From contig NC_089858.1 in NCBI RefSeq assembly GCF_036373705.1, forward strand, positions 32,404,749 to 32,468,748: DNA of 64,000 bases, given 5' to 3'. Shown here in pieces: positions 42,858 to 54,487 of this stretch (positions within the stretch are counted from its first letter, which is position 1; each line of letters starts with the position of its first letter). The notes beneath the pieces are model-generated. The model was not told the origin of the DNA, did no database searches, and saw nothing but the letters and a program-made list of their open reading frames with translations. The translations under genes were made by a program, and so were the position numbers. This DNA is from Amia ocellicauda (Eukaryota > Chordata > Actinopteri > Amiiformes > Amiidae).

Positions 42858-43010
42858 TGTGTCAGAGACAGTGTGTGTGAGAGAGAGAGTGTGTCAGAGA
42901 CAGTGTGTGTGTGTGTGAGAGAGAGTGTGTCAGAGACAGTGTGTGTGTGTGTGAGAGAGAGTGTGTCAGAGACAGTGTGTGTGTGTGTGAGAGAGAGTGT
43001 GTCAGAGACA

Positions 43011-43043
<33 letters not shown>

Positions 43044-43092
43044 TGTGTCAGAGACAGTGTGTGTGTGTGTGTGTGAGAGAGTGTGTCAGAGA

Positions 43093-43131
<39 letters not shown>

Positions 43132-43144
43132 AGTGTGTCAGAGA

Positions 43145-43189
<45 letters not shown>

Positions 43190-43202
43190 TGTGTCAGAGA
43201 CA

Positions 43203-43235
<33 letters not shown>

Positions 43236-43248
43236 TGTGTGTCAGAGA

Positions 43249-43305
<57 letters not shown>

Positions 43306-43318
43306 TGTGTCAGAGACA

Positions 43319-43351
<33 letters not shown>

Positions 43352-43392
43352 TGTGTGTCAGAGACAGTGTGTGTGTGTGTGTGTGTGTGTTT
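40100..43392. repeat. Compound (GT)n-(GA)n satellite, about 3.3 kb
   Basis: A tandem array of blocks, each made of a GT run, a GA run and the spacer GTGTGTCAGAGACA. I counted about 75 copies of the CAGAGA/CAGATA spacer, with block lengths varying mainly through the GT run. Three spacers carry the variant CAGATACA (41881, 42043 and 42663 region). The pure G-T/A-purine composition leaves long stop-free frames such as repeated VCVCERE, which are not genes. The array ends directly at the CpG-rich RFWD3 upstream region. Exact length should be treated with caution because such arrays assemble poorly. Confidence 0.97.
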
Positions 43393-43930
43393 CAGCTGGT
43401 TTGTCATGCACACACGGGCCAATAGAGCCGCGCACGGCGCAGGGGGCGGAGCGCCGCGGCTGGCGGGGAGATTCGGTTCTGTGAAGAGGCGGCTGGACGG
43501 TGTGTCTGCACTGACGGGACCGGACACATCGGAACCGCTGTGCATGGGATCCTTCTGAGCTTCAAACCATAACAAATACACAAAGCTACCCTTTAATAAC
43601 GCAAGTGGAAGGACTTTCGCGGGAGATTTTGACGCAAGACAAAACGTAAATAGACCTGCAATGCTGCTAATATTATAAGTATCTATTGCAGGCACTGGTA
43701 TTTGTTTGTAGATGAAGTATACTGTTGTATCGGATGTAATGAACAGGCTGTGGAGGAGGCAGACAGCGGCCTTTATTAATAGGTTAACAGGCCGTCATGT
43801 AAACAACCGCTCTTCTCAAGCGAAGCCTTTCTCGAGTTCAGCTAATGGAGGATCCCCGGCCTCGAGTAGACGCGCTTACGGCATCGGAGGCCCCTGATCC
43901 GGGGAGTCAGGCAAGCTGTGTCCCGCAGTT
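43393..43930 (+). promoter_or_regulatory. CpG-rich presumed RFWD3 promoter and non-coding exon
   Basis: Sequence composition changes sharply from the satellite to CpG-rich DNA with a CCAAT box (about 43420), a GC box GGGCGGAGC (about 43443) and many CpGs to about 43540, with further CpGs to 43905. A non-coding first exon of RFWD3 probably starts here; possible donors include AAAC|GTAAAT near 43645. A 61-codon open frame at 43712-43897 has no recognisable domain. Confidence 0.5.
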
Positions 43931-44566
43931 TTTGCCCCGTGATTGTATGCATTTAGCGCTATACTATAGCTATGTTCTTGAGTTAACTTTTTATACGTAA
44001 TGTAAATATGAAATTTACAATAACAATTAGAAAGCTAAATACTATTATTTAAAACCTGGTACATCCAGAACAATACCCGTGCGTTGTCATAAGGTTTAAA
44101 ATGACCAAATTGTTTTGTTTTGGTGTATATACAGTAATGGAAGCTCTGTATATCCTACATGTTGTGGAAACAAAAATATCACGATTAAAATTATCTGAAA
44201 CGAATGTGACATAAATTGGAGTTGGAGAAATTTTAAAATGCATTTGAATGAAGACGCATCTTTTCCGACAGCACTTGTAATACGAGTCCTCTATCCCTGC
44301 TAGAGAGCACTTCTCAGTTTTATCATGCTTCTTGTGTTTTGGATTTGTTTTCCTGCTTGCTCCCTTTCCCGTAGCCCTTGACTGTGACCCTACATCTTGA
44401 CAGCACTTAGCTTTTACCGTCCAGGATGTAGGGCCTCATTTACTGTACTTGCTTGTTTCAATTATAAATTGGAATTTGTCAAATGTATTTTGAATTGCTG
44501 TTTTAGCTGAATTGATTTTGTAATGATTGATGCCTTTTACATAACTGTAGTCTGCCAAAAAAATAA

Positions 44567-44597
<31 letters not shown>

Positions 44598-44951
44598 TAG
44601 CTTTCGAATTCCTTTCAAGAGATGTTGAAGTAATTTACACATCTCTAAATATTAATTTGTTTTGCTAAAATCTGCAGCGATCACTCATTAATTTGCTTGA
44701 ATCATACTATTCGCCAGCACCGTTATGTATGATAAAGGATAACTATAATGGTTTCCAAAAGTTGAATATAGCCAAATATTTTTTTTTTAATGAGCTCTCA
44801 TCATGACGTCATACACGCACTATATAATTTTAGGGACTGCCAACCTGTTACGCACTAGTATAACTACATATAGTTAAACATAACTGGTTTTACTTTTTGC
44901 TATTTTTTTTTTTTTTTTTAATTTTCTTTGAGGTGGAGTATTCCTACAAAT
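43931..44951 (+). other. RFWD3 5' region with CRE and TATA-like motif
   Basis: AT-rich stretch leading to the first coding exon. It holds a CRE palindrome TGACGTCA at 44804-44811 followed by a TATA-like TATATAA at 44821, and a long T-rich tract ending CTTTGAG near 44931 that could be a splice acceptor for the tiny first coding exon. It is therefore either an intron after a CpG-island exon or an alternative promoter. Confidence 0.4.
44567..44596. repeat. (TAA)n microsatellite
   Basis: About ten TAA units upstream of RFWD3. Confidence 0.9.
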
Positions 44952-47900
44952 ATGTCTGGTAAGTAATATTTTGACTTTTTCAATAGTATAGTACTGTTAG
45001 TTTTGACCACTGCCCCTCTCTCTCCTCCCCTGGTCTCTCTCCTAAGGTGATCTAATGGAGGCAATGGAGGTGGATCTGCAGTTGGGCGGCATAGAGGCTG
45101 TAGTGAGGCAGGACGGACATAGTGCCCAGTTCCCCGTAATCATCCCAGACTCCGGGAGCAGCACCGAGGTGGAAGAGGAGGAAGAGGTGCCCCCCAGCCC
45201 TGGTCACCAGCAGGGCTTGACCCTGGGGCAATCGCAAGAGAGGATCCAACAGCAGAGGGTGGTCCCCCCCCGGACCAGGTTAGCAAGAAGACGCACCCAG
45301 CCAAGCCGCGCCGCTGCTCGGGCCCGTAGAGATGTGACTGCACGACCCCCGAGGTACAGCCTCGCTTTTCTCCATTTCTGGCCTGTATCTTTTCCTTTTC
45401 TGTGGTCCAAAACAAATCTCACCTCAACTGAAGAAGTAATCATACCAAATGACAAGAAGATGCCAATGACTTAAAAAGTCGTCCGTCCTTCCTTTTTTAT
45501 TCCGGAAGTATTCCCTAATTTAAGTACCGTAACACAGTAATAGTCAATATACCAGTTAATGGAATTGCTGCTCTGTTTACTACTGAAGTTTACTCAGCTC
45601 TGTGCGTGCTTTTTCTGTGGCCTGTATTTCAGTGCTCATGAAGACATTACTTGACCATGTGTGAAAAAAGGGTGTTTCAGTGTTACAGCTGCACTAAGGG
45701 TTTATTGTAATATTTAGCTTTGGTTTATCAGCAGGAGTAAAAATGATTAATTTGGAAGTTTAATTTTATAACTACTGTTGATTATGTACAAGAGATGAAA
45801 CATGAGAATGTGTGAAGAATTCCTTTTCCCTCCTGCCAGGTGATCTGGGATCTTTCTTTTCCAAGTAAATCAGTATAGATGCTTGCATCTCAGTCAGTGT
45901 ATTCTGACACTCCAAGAACAACCGCCAAATAACAGTTTAGTGTAACTGTACAGTTTATCTTGGTGACATGAGGTCAGTCTATAAAGATGATCTGTGTGGT
46001 GTCTTTGTGCACGTGACAGGTCTGCCCCTCCGCTCCTGCCCTCCCTCGGCTTGCCCCCGCAGTCGCACCAGAGGCTGCTGGAGTTCTTAATGCGAGTGCC
46101 GGCCGTCGGTGGAGGTGAGCCCGTCACGGAAAGCACCACTGAGCAGAGCGACTCGGAGGACAGTCTTACTGAGGAGGAGGGAGAGGGGATGCCGGACTCA
46201 GGACATGCTGTGATCCCCGCTGTGCCCACCAGCCTGCCAACTGATGCAGGGCCTGGAACTAATGCAGAGCTGGTTGATGCCTCTGCTTCAGGTAACGATG
46301 TTAATGTGGAGCGTGATGAGCTGCGCATTTGGTAAAATCCTCTATTCAGTGCAGGATGCATCCCACACCCTGTGTTGAGCTGGGCTCCTATCCTGCCTAT
46401 AGCCTGGAGTTCCCAGTGTGCGAGTCACTGCTGTCTCCAGTGTTGCCAGTGTGGTGTGCAGGATGAATCCTGGCTTGCATAGAAGTTGTCGGAGTGATCC
46501 TCCGTTCTCCACTGACCAGTGACGCCCTGTGGCTTCTCGGGTGCCTGGAGGTTCAGGCTGATAAAGCAGCATGTATATATTTGCTTTAGTCCATTTCTAA
46601 TCTGTGCTTCAGATCGGTTGTTGTGTGCAGCCCATTGCCACTTAAAAAATCTTAATTGATGTTGCTAACTTTTGTTTCTTGGATCCATTTATAATTTTTT
46701 CTGTCTTGTGTTGTATTATTTATGTATGTTTTGTTGTCATTATTCTGAAATGGAGAGTTTGTCTGGAGGCAGAGGTCAAGCCCTGAGTTCCAGCAAGCCT
46801 GTGTATTTGGAGAGATACTCCACAATCCCACTGACGTGTGTGTATATGTGTGTTTGTGTGCAGAACCTGCTCCTGCAGTAGAGGAGATGGTGGAGAATGA
46901 AGGGGCAGTACAGCACACCGAGGCAAGTCTCCTCAATTTCCCTCTCTACAGCACAGGTCACAGGGCAAGAACTGCAAACTAATGATGTCTTGCAATCTGC
47001 TGTCTTACAATTCTGTAGCCGATCACCTAGTAGTACCGATTAACGATCAGTTGTAAGCGGTTATTTCAATGCTTGTGAGTTTCTCGTGACACATTTTTAC
47101 TGAGAAAGGCAGAATGTGATGGACAGATGTGATGCATGACCTCCCCTCTTTTGTCCAAATGGGCTCTCAGTCCTACTCCCAATAAAGCAGAAACTGGAAA
47201 CGGGATGTCTGATGTACTTTGAACAGTATTTCCACAATAATCATATTTGAGAACATGGAATTAAAGAATACTAGATTGCTCGCTTCCTTGTCTTCATTCA
47301 GTTTTATATTCAAAAGAGACCAGTTTATGGTTAGTGATCTTTCTAACACATTATTTTAATTGCAATTAATAAACTAATTACTACATTGAAAGTTGTAGAA
47401 AAGTTTAGGAAAGGGCTATGCTGTGAAAGCTGATTTAGCTTTGAAAGCTGGCTAATCAGTGTTTTTGTGAGTAATGTTATAGAAGAGCAAGGGGTGGTGT
47501 TTATTTGCCTGAACCGGTAAGATGAGCTCAGCATAAACCGGGGCAAGAGGCCTGTGTAAATATGTATCTGGAGTAGGAGGCCATGTGCAATATTACCAAT
47601 TTAGTTTCTTTAAACATCCTTTTCACTTTTACACAATTACAGAACTGATATGTAGCTTTTTTGACTATTTTTCAAAAATAAGACATCTTTATTGTAAATG
47701 GTTTATGTAGGTTTTAAAATGAGCCATCCCCTGCACTAACATTATATGTGTTTGTAACTTTTTATTCCTGTCTCTCTAGTCCATATCCTCTACAGCTATC
47801 TGTGTGCTCGGGGAGAAGGCACTAACACTCATTGAGAAGGAGGAGGACGGGGCAGAGGGGGAGACCTGCTCTATATGTTTTGAACCTTGGACCTCAGCTG

Positions 47901-50900
47901 GAGAACACCGGCTGGCTACCCTGCGTTGTGGGCACCTATTCGGGTTCACCTGCATTGACCGCTGGCTCCGCGGGCAGGGGGCCAAGTGCCCACAGGTCAG
48001 CACTGAATCCTGCACATAGTGATCTACTCTCCACTAGACTGTGCACTTTGGTTGTTTTAAATATGGAATATCCAATTATTATGTACATTTCACTTGATAC
48101 ATGTAAACTTGTAATCTTTTAAGACTGGGCTGTATTCGACTGTGAACTTTGGAGTATAGCTTGTAGTATATCCAGTATAACATACTGCAGACATTAAGCC
48201 CAGACTCTTGTACACATGCCACTGGTTGTCCATTAACCCTGTCTTGCCGTCTCCTTGCAGTGCAATAAGAAGGCGAAGCGCTCTGATATTGTGATGCTAT
48301 ACGCACGCAAGCTGCGAGCCCTGGACAATACGGAGCAGGAGAGAATGAAGAGGTAGTATGCATGTATAAATTACCGCTAGTAAAATGTAACCCATTCATC
48401 CTTATTACGTTGTGTGTACAGTTTTAGATGTTTGCCAATTTTAGTCTGTGGTTGCAGACTTGTGCCTAATTTGAATAGTGTTCTGTGGCAACATTCTCCA
48501 TATTTTTTTATTTTTATTTCTCACAACCTCCTTCAAACTACAGTTTTGCTTTGAATTACAATTACTTGCAAATATCTTATTTATGTCTTGGTATTTATTC
48601 ATACTTCTCTACTTTTTACTTCTAGTTTTTCTGTATTTCCTACAGAATCTTTCCTCATCTTTGTATTTGAAACAATAGGCACCAGCTCTACTTGTTAAGG
48701 TCCTGACAGTAGATCTCAGACTGCCAGATAAAGTGGCTTAAGTTTGTGGATGTCCTGATAGGTCTTGAACATTTGATTGCCAGTGATTATTACTTTCTCT
48801 TTTGTAAGTGTGTGTCAGTGTGGTTATTGCGGTTTGGTGCCTTTTTGATAACTTGTCACAAGAACAGCAAGTGTTTTGAACGATGCTTTATAGTACTGAC
48901 GGATGCCATGGGGCTTTTACGCATCTCCAGATGTCTGGAGCAAGAACAGAATCAACGCAGGAAGGCAGAGTTGGAGTCTGCGCAGTGCCGGCTGCAGCTG
49001 CAGGTGCTGACAGATGAGTGTAGCCGGCTGCGCAAACAACTACAGGTATGTGCTTAACTAGGAGGACAGTGTCTCCTGTTCCCACTCAGTAACTCTACAT
49101 GCATTTGTCTAATTCTGCATTTCCAGTTACTAGTTTAGTCTTAGTGCGTGTTCAGTTTTGAATAACATGCCCTTTCCTGAATGCAGTCAGTAAGCAGACT
49201 GACTGTATTGAAGAATGAAACCTAATTCACTGTGCATGTGTTTGTTTTCAGGAGTTGAAGACCTTGATGTCCCAGCCGGGCTGCACCCCCTCTCAGTCTG
49301 CCAGGGGCTTTCGCTCAGGCCTGTCCCTCTCTCAGGGTTCCAGCCCGGCTCAGGGGCGGCACTATGCTTTCGCCAAAGCGGTGATGGTGTCTCAGGTGGG
49401 GGGCTGTCGTGTGCTGTCCTACTGCGAGCCACTCAGCTGCCTGCTGGCCTCCCAGCCCTCCCCCCAGGCCACACTTGTACCTGGTGAGTCGTCCTCCTTC
49501 ATCCGTTCAGTCACTGTACCGGGAGTTCCTGTAACTCCTATGAAAGCTCTTACTGCAACTCCTGGATTCGTTTGCTATTTCACTCTTTTGTAGTAATGTT
49601 TGTGATGAGCTCATGCAAAGCTGTATAAAGAGGAAATTAATGCCTGGTTACTTTTAATCAGTGGGTCTCTGCAGTCCTACAGCCTGCCCACTGAACATTG
49701 ATTGGTTTTCTAGCAACATCCCTTTCAGTCATATTTTTCTGTGGCTCAGATGCATTGTGGGAATTGATTGTTCAGCATCAGAACCAGCTATAGCATTAAA
49801 GGGTGAATGAGGTGTGAAATTCTTCAGGAGGAAAGAAGAACTTGTTGCAAGGTGTGGAATTATAAGCAAGTAGAAGGAATCTCTAATTCCAATCAGGCAT
49901 TTAGATTTCCATTTCAGTAGTTGTTACTGACCTGCTTCTTTAAGACTTCTGAAGGCTTATGAGAGACTACACATATTAATCTCTTATTCTCCATCTCCCA
50001 CTGCCAGGCTGTGGTGTTAAGAAGATCAGCACGGTCAGTATGAAGGCCTGTCAGTACGTCCCCATCCATGCCAAGCAAATCCGCGGCCTGGCCTTCAGCA
50101 AGCAGCCCGACAGCCTCTTGCTTTCAGCAGCACTGGACAACACCGTCAAACTCACCAGGTAACGGAGTAGCAAACGGGCCTTGGTCATTCTAACCAGGGC
50201 TTCCTGTCTGTGCCTTTAAGTGGGGAGGCTTATCCTGGAATACGGTGCATCTGTTTTTTTCACAACCGTGAATCCATTTGAGTTGTCGGTTTCTTTCTCT
50301 CTCCCTTGTAGCCTTATGACAAACACTGTGGTTCAGACCTACAACACAGGCCGGCCAGTGTGGAGCTGCTGCTGGTGTCTGGACAACAACAACTACATCT
50401 ACGCCGGCCTGAGTAATGGCTCCATCCTGGTCTACGACACCCGGGACACCAGTACCCACCTGCAGGAGCTCAGCCCCCTGGGGTCCAGGTGAGACAGTGC
50501 TGGCTGCACTCCCATCTCTTGGTTTCACATCTGATCTTTTCCTCCACCCTGCAGCAGCTGCGGTCATGGCTGTTCTGTGAGATCTGTGGTTTCTCTCCCC
50601 AGGTGTCCAGTGGCTTCCATATCCTACGTCCCGCGCGCTGCCTCTGCTGCCTTCCCCTGTGGCGGCCTGATGGCAGGGACCCTGGAGGGGGGCTGTTTTT
50701 GGGAGCACGTTGACGGGACATCCTACCGCCCCCACCTCCTCCCACTGGAGACGGGGGGCTGCACTGACATCCAGGTGGAGCCCAGCAGTCGTCACTGCCT
50801 GGTGACGTACAGGCCAGGTAAGATCGGATGAAGGCGTCAGCGCTGTTTGTAGTGTTAAAAGGCATTTGAAACGCTGCAGTGCTCAAGGTCAGCTTGGCCA

Positions 50901-52007
50901 ACTGCCCAGAACCCACAGCACAGCCAGCTCCACCGCAGTGACGGCCCGTGCTGCGGCTCCTCTCTCCCCAGGCAAGTCGAACCCCTCGCTGCACTGTGTG
51001 CTGATGGAGCTGAGCCGGGCCCCCCAGCAGGACTCGGCCCATGAGCCCACCTGCAGCTGCTACCCCGTCCAGACCTTCAGCGCCGGCACCTCTTGTAAGC
51101 TGCTCACGAAGAACGCCGTCTTCGAGAGCCCCGCGCGGGATGGATCCATGCTGGTGTGTGCCGGGGACGAGGCGTCCAACTCCGCCATGGTAAGGGCTGT
51201 GGATTCGGCAGAGCAGGGACTTGATCGCTGCCCTACTTCAGTACACGGGGAGCCAGTCGATGTGATCGGCAGCAGCGGTTCTCACCCCTGGCGCTGGAGT
51301 AATCCCCTCGGTCTTCTGCTGTGTGTGAATCATTAGCTGAACAATTTCAACAGCCGACCGCATGGCTCTAGGACTAGGGCTGAGAACACAGGGGTGCTCA
51401 ACTCTGGTCCTGGAGAGACCAAATCCACTTCATCTTCTAGGTCACACTAAATCACCAATTTCTAAACACTGGGAACACACGCGAGTTATTAAGCAAGGGG
51501 ATTCTTTCCTCAGGAGGCTGCAGGTATTCAGATCATTGCTCCAATAGTTTCTAAAGGACTGATTTCACCACCTGCTTCAGTGATCAGAATGAAATACTTC
51601 CAGGTGTTTATAAATTGGTGATACAAGGGTGACCTCTAAAATCTGCTGGACAGGGTCTCTCCAGGACCAGGGCTGGACACCCCTGAGCTATAGGATCTGT
51701 GCTTGTTTGTTTTCTGTGGATCATGCTGTAGGTTTGTGCGTTTTATATTGGGGTGAAAAGCTTTCCAAAATATCATTATTCATAAAGTGAATGTATCCTG
51801 TTGCACAACCTGATGGTCAGTTTGAAACGAGGCATGTGAACTGAGCCCCCCCTCTCTCCCCAGCTCTGGGATGCCGGCAGTGGGGCTCTGCTTCAGAAAC
51901 TACAGGCTGACCAGCCGGTGCTCGATATCTGCCCGTTTGAGGTGAACCAGGGCAGCTATCTGGCCTCACTGACAGAGAAGATGGTGAAGATCTACAAGTG
52001 GGACTGA
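44952..52007 (+). CDS. rfwd3: RFWD3, RING-type E3 ubiquitin ligase (FANCW)
   Basis: RFWD3 ubiquitinates RPA and RAD51 at stalled forks and acts in interstrand-crosslink repair. Exons: 44952-44958, 45047-45353, 46020-46291, 46864-46922, 47780-47995, 48261-48352, 48931-49045, 49252-49483, 50008-50158, 50312-50488, 50603-50817, 50972-51189, 51864-52007; 2205 nt, 734 aa plus stop (human about 774). The acidic, low-complexity N-terminus is poorly conserved. The RING finger (about 245-292) reads [39 protein letters not shown] coiled coil follows ([20 protein letters not shown]), then the WD40 region to the end [10 protein letters not shown]. The intron after 46922 uses a GC donor (GAG|GCAAGT), required by frame. 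The first exon contributes only ATG TCT G; an in-frame ATG at 45055 (MEAMEVDLQ) is the alternative start. Confidence 0.94.
51389..51685. mobile_element. hAT-like miniature element in RFWD3 intron 12
   Basis: A 297-bp element whose ends form an inverted repeat of about 33 bp with a few mismatches: CAGGGGTGCTCAACTCTGGT at the left, and CAGGGGTGTCCAGCCCTGGT when the right end is reverse-complemented, both continuing CCTGGAGAGACC. No coding capacity. No clear 8-bp target duplication was found. Confidence 0.7.
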
Positions 52008-52260
52008 GTGTCCAGCGTGATGGACTCGGAGGTGAAGGGCCTGAGGGTTTGATTCCAGGACACGTGGGGGAGAGAGGTTGTGTGCAGTAGGCTATGTGTG
52101 AACTTATACACAAGCTCATGGGTTTCCTTGGATATTGAAAGTCCTGTTCACCAAGTTCTGCCCTGGCAGGCATAGATTTCCTTCTCTGAAAGCCAAGACT
52201 CTTACTTTTTAAAGACTAATTAAAAAAAAAAATACATATAAATAAAACCTTTTTAATCAG
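52008..52260 (+). other. RFWD3 3' UTR with polyadenylation signal
   Basis: Follows the TGA at 52005-52007. AATAAA at 52241-52246 would give a short 3' UTR of about 240 bp; another AATAAA at about 52618 is an alternative. Confidence 0.6.
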
Positions 52261-54487
52261 TCAGGTTAAACAGAGAATTTATTTGCAGAATGGTTGGTTG
52301 TGGTGGAGGGCAGTGCAGACATTAGGCCGGTGGTCAAGAATCAAAGCAATCTCCCATTTTTAACAGCCGTTATCTCTACAGGAGGTTTGTCTGGCCATTC
52401 TCGCTGCAGTGTTTAAAACTGTATTTAGAATCAGAGCGTTCACACAGGAAGATAGCCTGTCCAGTGGTTTACAACAAAATCACAAGTGACATCTCTGAAG
52501 GCAGGCTAGTGGGCAGCACGAATGTGCAAGAGGGCAGAGGAATATGGGAATGTTGCAAATCTTGTGTATTTCCTTTTTTTAATTCCGTTATAATGGATGG
52601 CCAATGCCTTTATCTGTAATAAATGTATAAATGCATCAGGGAAGGAATTAAACATCTTTATGCAGAATTGATTGTTGCTGCACACTGGAACTCGTATTCC
52701 AGAGTCTCATGACTCTTCCACCAGGTGGTGCCATTTTCAATGTGAAACCATGTTGCATTTTTGTGTGATGTCAGCTTGCCAGCATGTGGACTGTTTGTCT
52801 CCAGGACTGGATAGCACTTGTGAGGTTTTCAAAAGCAGGAAATTAAATGTGTGGAAAAGTCTGCAAGCCCTGTGATCCAGCATGAGGCCATTCGCAGACA
52901 CGTTTAATTCTAGTCACAATTTGGGACGTTGCTCAGAAATGTGTGCAAATACCTTCTGTAATCTGTGTGGAGTGGTTGTCATTCCATGGGTAATTTTGTG
53001 TTTTGTTCATACGTGACTATATTCCAACACCCACATTCTTCTTAGTTTTTTTTAAATAATTACACTATTCTCCCTAATGTGTAATTCATTAATAATGTCG
53101 ACAAGCTGGTCTGAAAATCCCTTTTGGCTCCTTAAAATGTACTGAGCACAACCCTGCAGCATGTGAGATAATGTTCTAGGATGGATGCCTTTTCAGATCA
53201 GATCATGCAGAATGTTAAAGAGCCACAATATCTTAAGATCTGTAAGTATTTACAACAGGTAAAGTTATGAGAACTACTGTCTTTTGTTATATTTGTTCTA
53301 TTTATGTGTGTTTTTTAATAGAAAAGTGATGCTGTTCTCAGAATTTCTGCAGGTGTGTATACATATTTCTTTTTCCAGATGGTCTATTACAATTTTTCAC
53401 AGTTCATTTGTTTAATTTTCATAATAAAACAAATATTTAATTTCCCTTGAATTTCTCAGTTCAGTTTTTGTATGGAGAATAATTCTGACAATTTTCCTCC
53501 CCCCATAAATGAATTAAAATGTGAAAGTGCATTTGTTTATTTGACAGGGACAGTGTACATTTAAAATTACTCCTTGCTCAGAGTAGGAGGTAGAAGTTAG
53601 TCACAAAGTCTTACACCTACTTTTAGCTGGGATTAGGATCCAATTGTAGGAAAATCTTTTAATAAATTTTCACAACAGTTTAGGTAAGAATATGACTCAC
53701 TGTGATGTATTTTCTTCATTTTTAAATCACATGTAGACAAGCAGAAGCGAAAAGAGAAATATATACGAATATGCTAAGAAAACCAAATGTATGTTTTCCC
53801 CTCATTCTTTCATTACGAGGATGTTAAGGTGCTAGATGGAATTAAAATTCTACATTAATTTCACATTCATAATCACAATCCTAAAATATACATTAAACAT
53901 CTTAAATTGAACACTTTGCTATTTCAGACACCTTTTCTGTACTGAATTAAATACAAATTAAAGTTAACATGCATTTGTCACCGTACATAGTTTATTATGA
54001 ATATGCTTTGTATGAGTGGATCATTTTTGATTCATTTACATTTACTCATGTTAAAAATAGTCCTAGAATCGGTGTAATGTAAAACCCTTGATGAATATAG
54101 ACTAATATTGATTAAATGGGTATAATCATTGATTATGAATGTGGCTTGTTTTGGGGATATTTGCGCACAGTGGTGGGGAAATCAATTAACTGGCTGATGA
54201 TCTCGGATGCTGTTAATGCCATTATGGTTTGATGGGAAATTGTGCTTATTGAAGCCTTTGCTAATGATCTCAAATCATCACTGCTACATTGTTGCATTTT
54301 CCCTGTAGCCAGACACCACAAAATTGTCACCTGTATCTCTGCTGACAGTGCTGCATTTCTGATAGTAGGGGAAGAAACTGCATTTCTGACAAATGCAAAT
54401 TAACAGAACAAGTAATTTCTTTTTAAATAAGAGAGAATGAGATATTCACTTCACTAGAGTTAATTTGATCCAACGGAGTTCTTCAGT
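52261..54487. other. AT-rich intergenic DNA, no gene seen
   Basis: Between RFWD3 and the coiled-coil pseudogene. Both strands carry only short frames without recognisable domains. Confidence 0.6.

Noticed and set aside
40017-43695. Many overlapping open frames of VCVCERE-type repeats, plus a 185-codon minus-strand frame of threonine/histidine repeats
   Set aside because: They arise because GT/GA repeats contain few stops; there are no domains, splice sites or normal codon use.
43712-43897. 61-codon frame in the RFWD3 CpG-rich region
   Set aside because: No similarity to RFWD3 N-termini, no donor joining it in frame was found, and length is within chance.
50190-51042. Antisense open frames of 190-201 codons opposite RFWD3
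   Set aside because: They are shadows of GC-rich WD40 exons and cross known introns; no recognisable domain.
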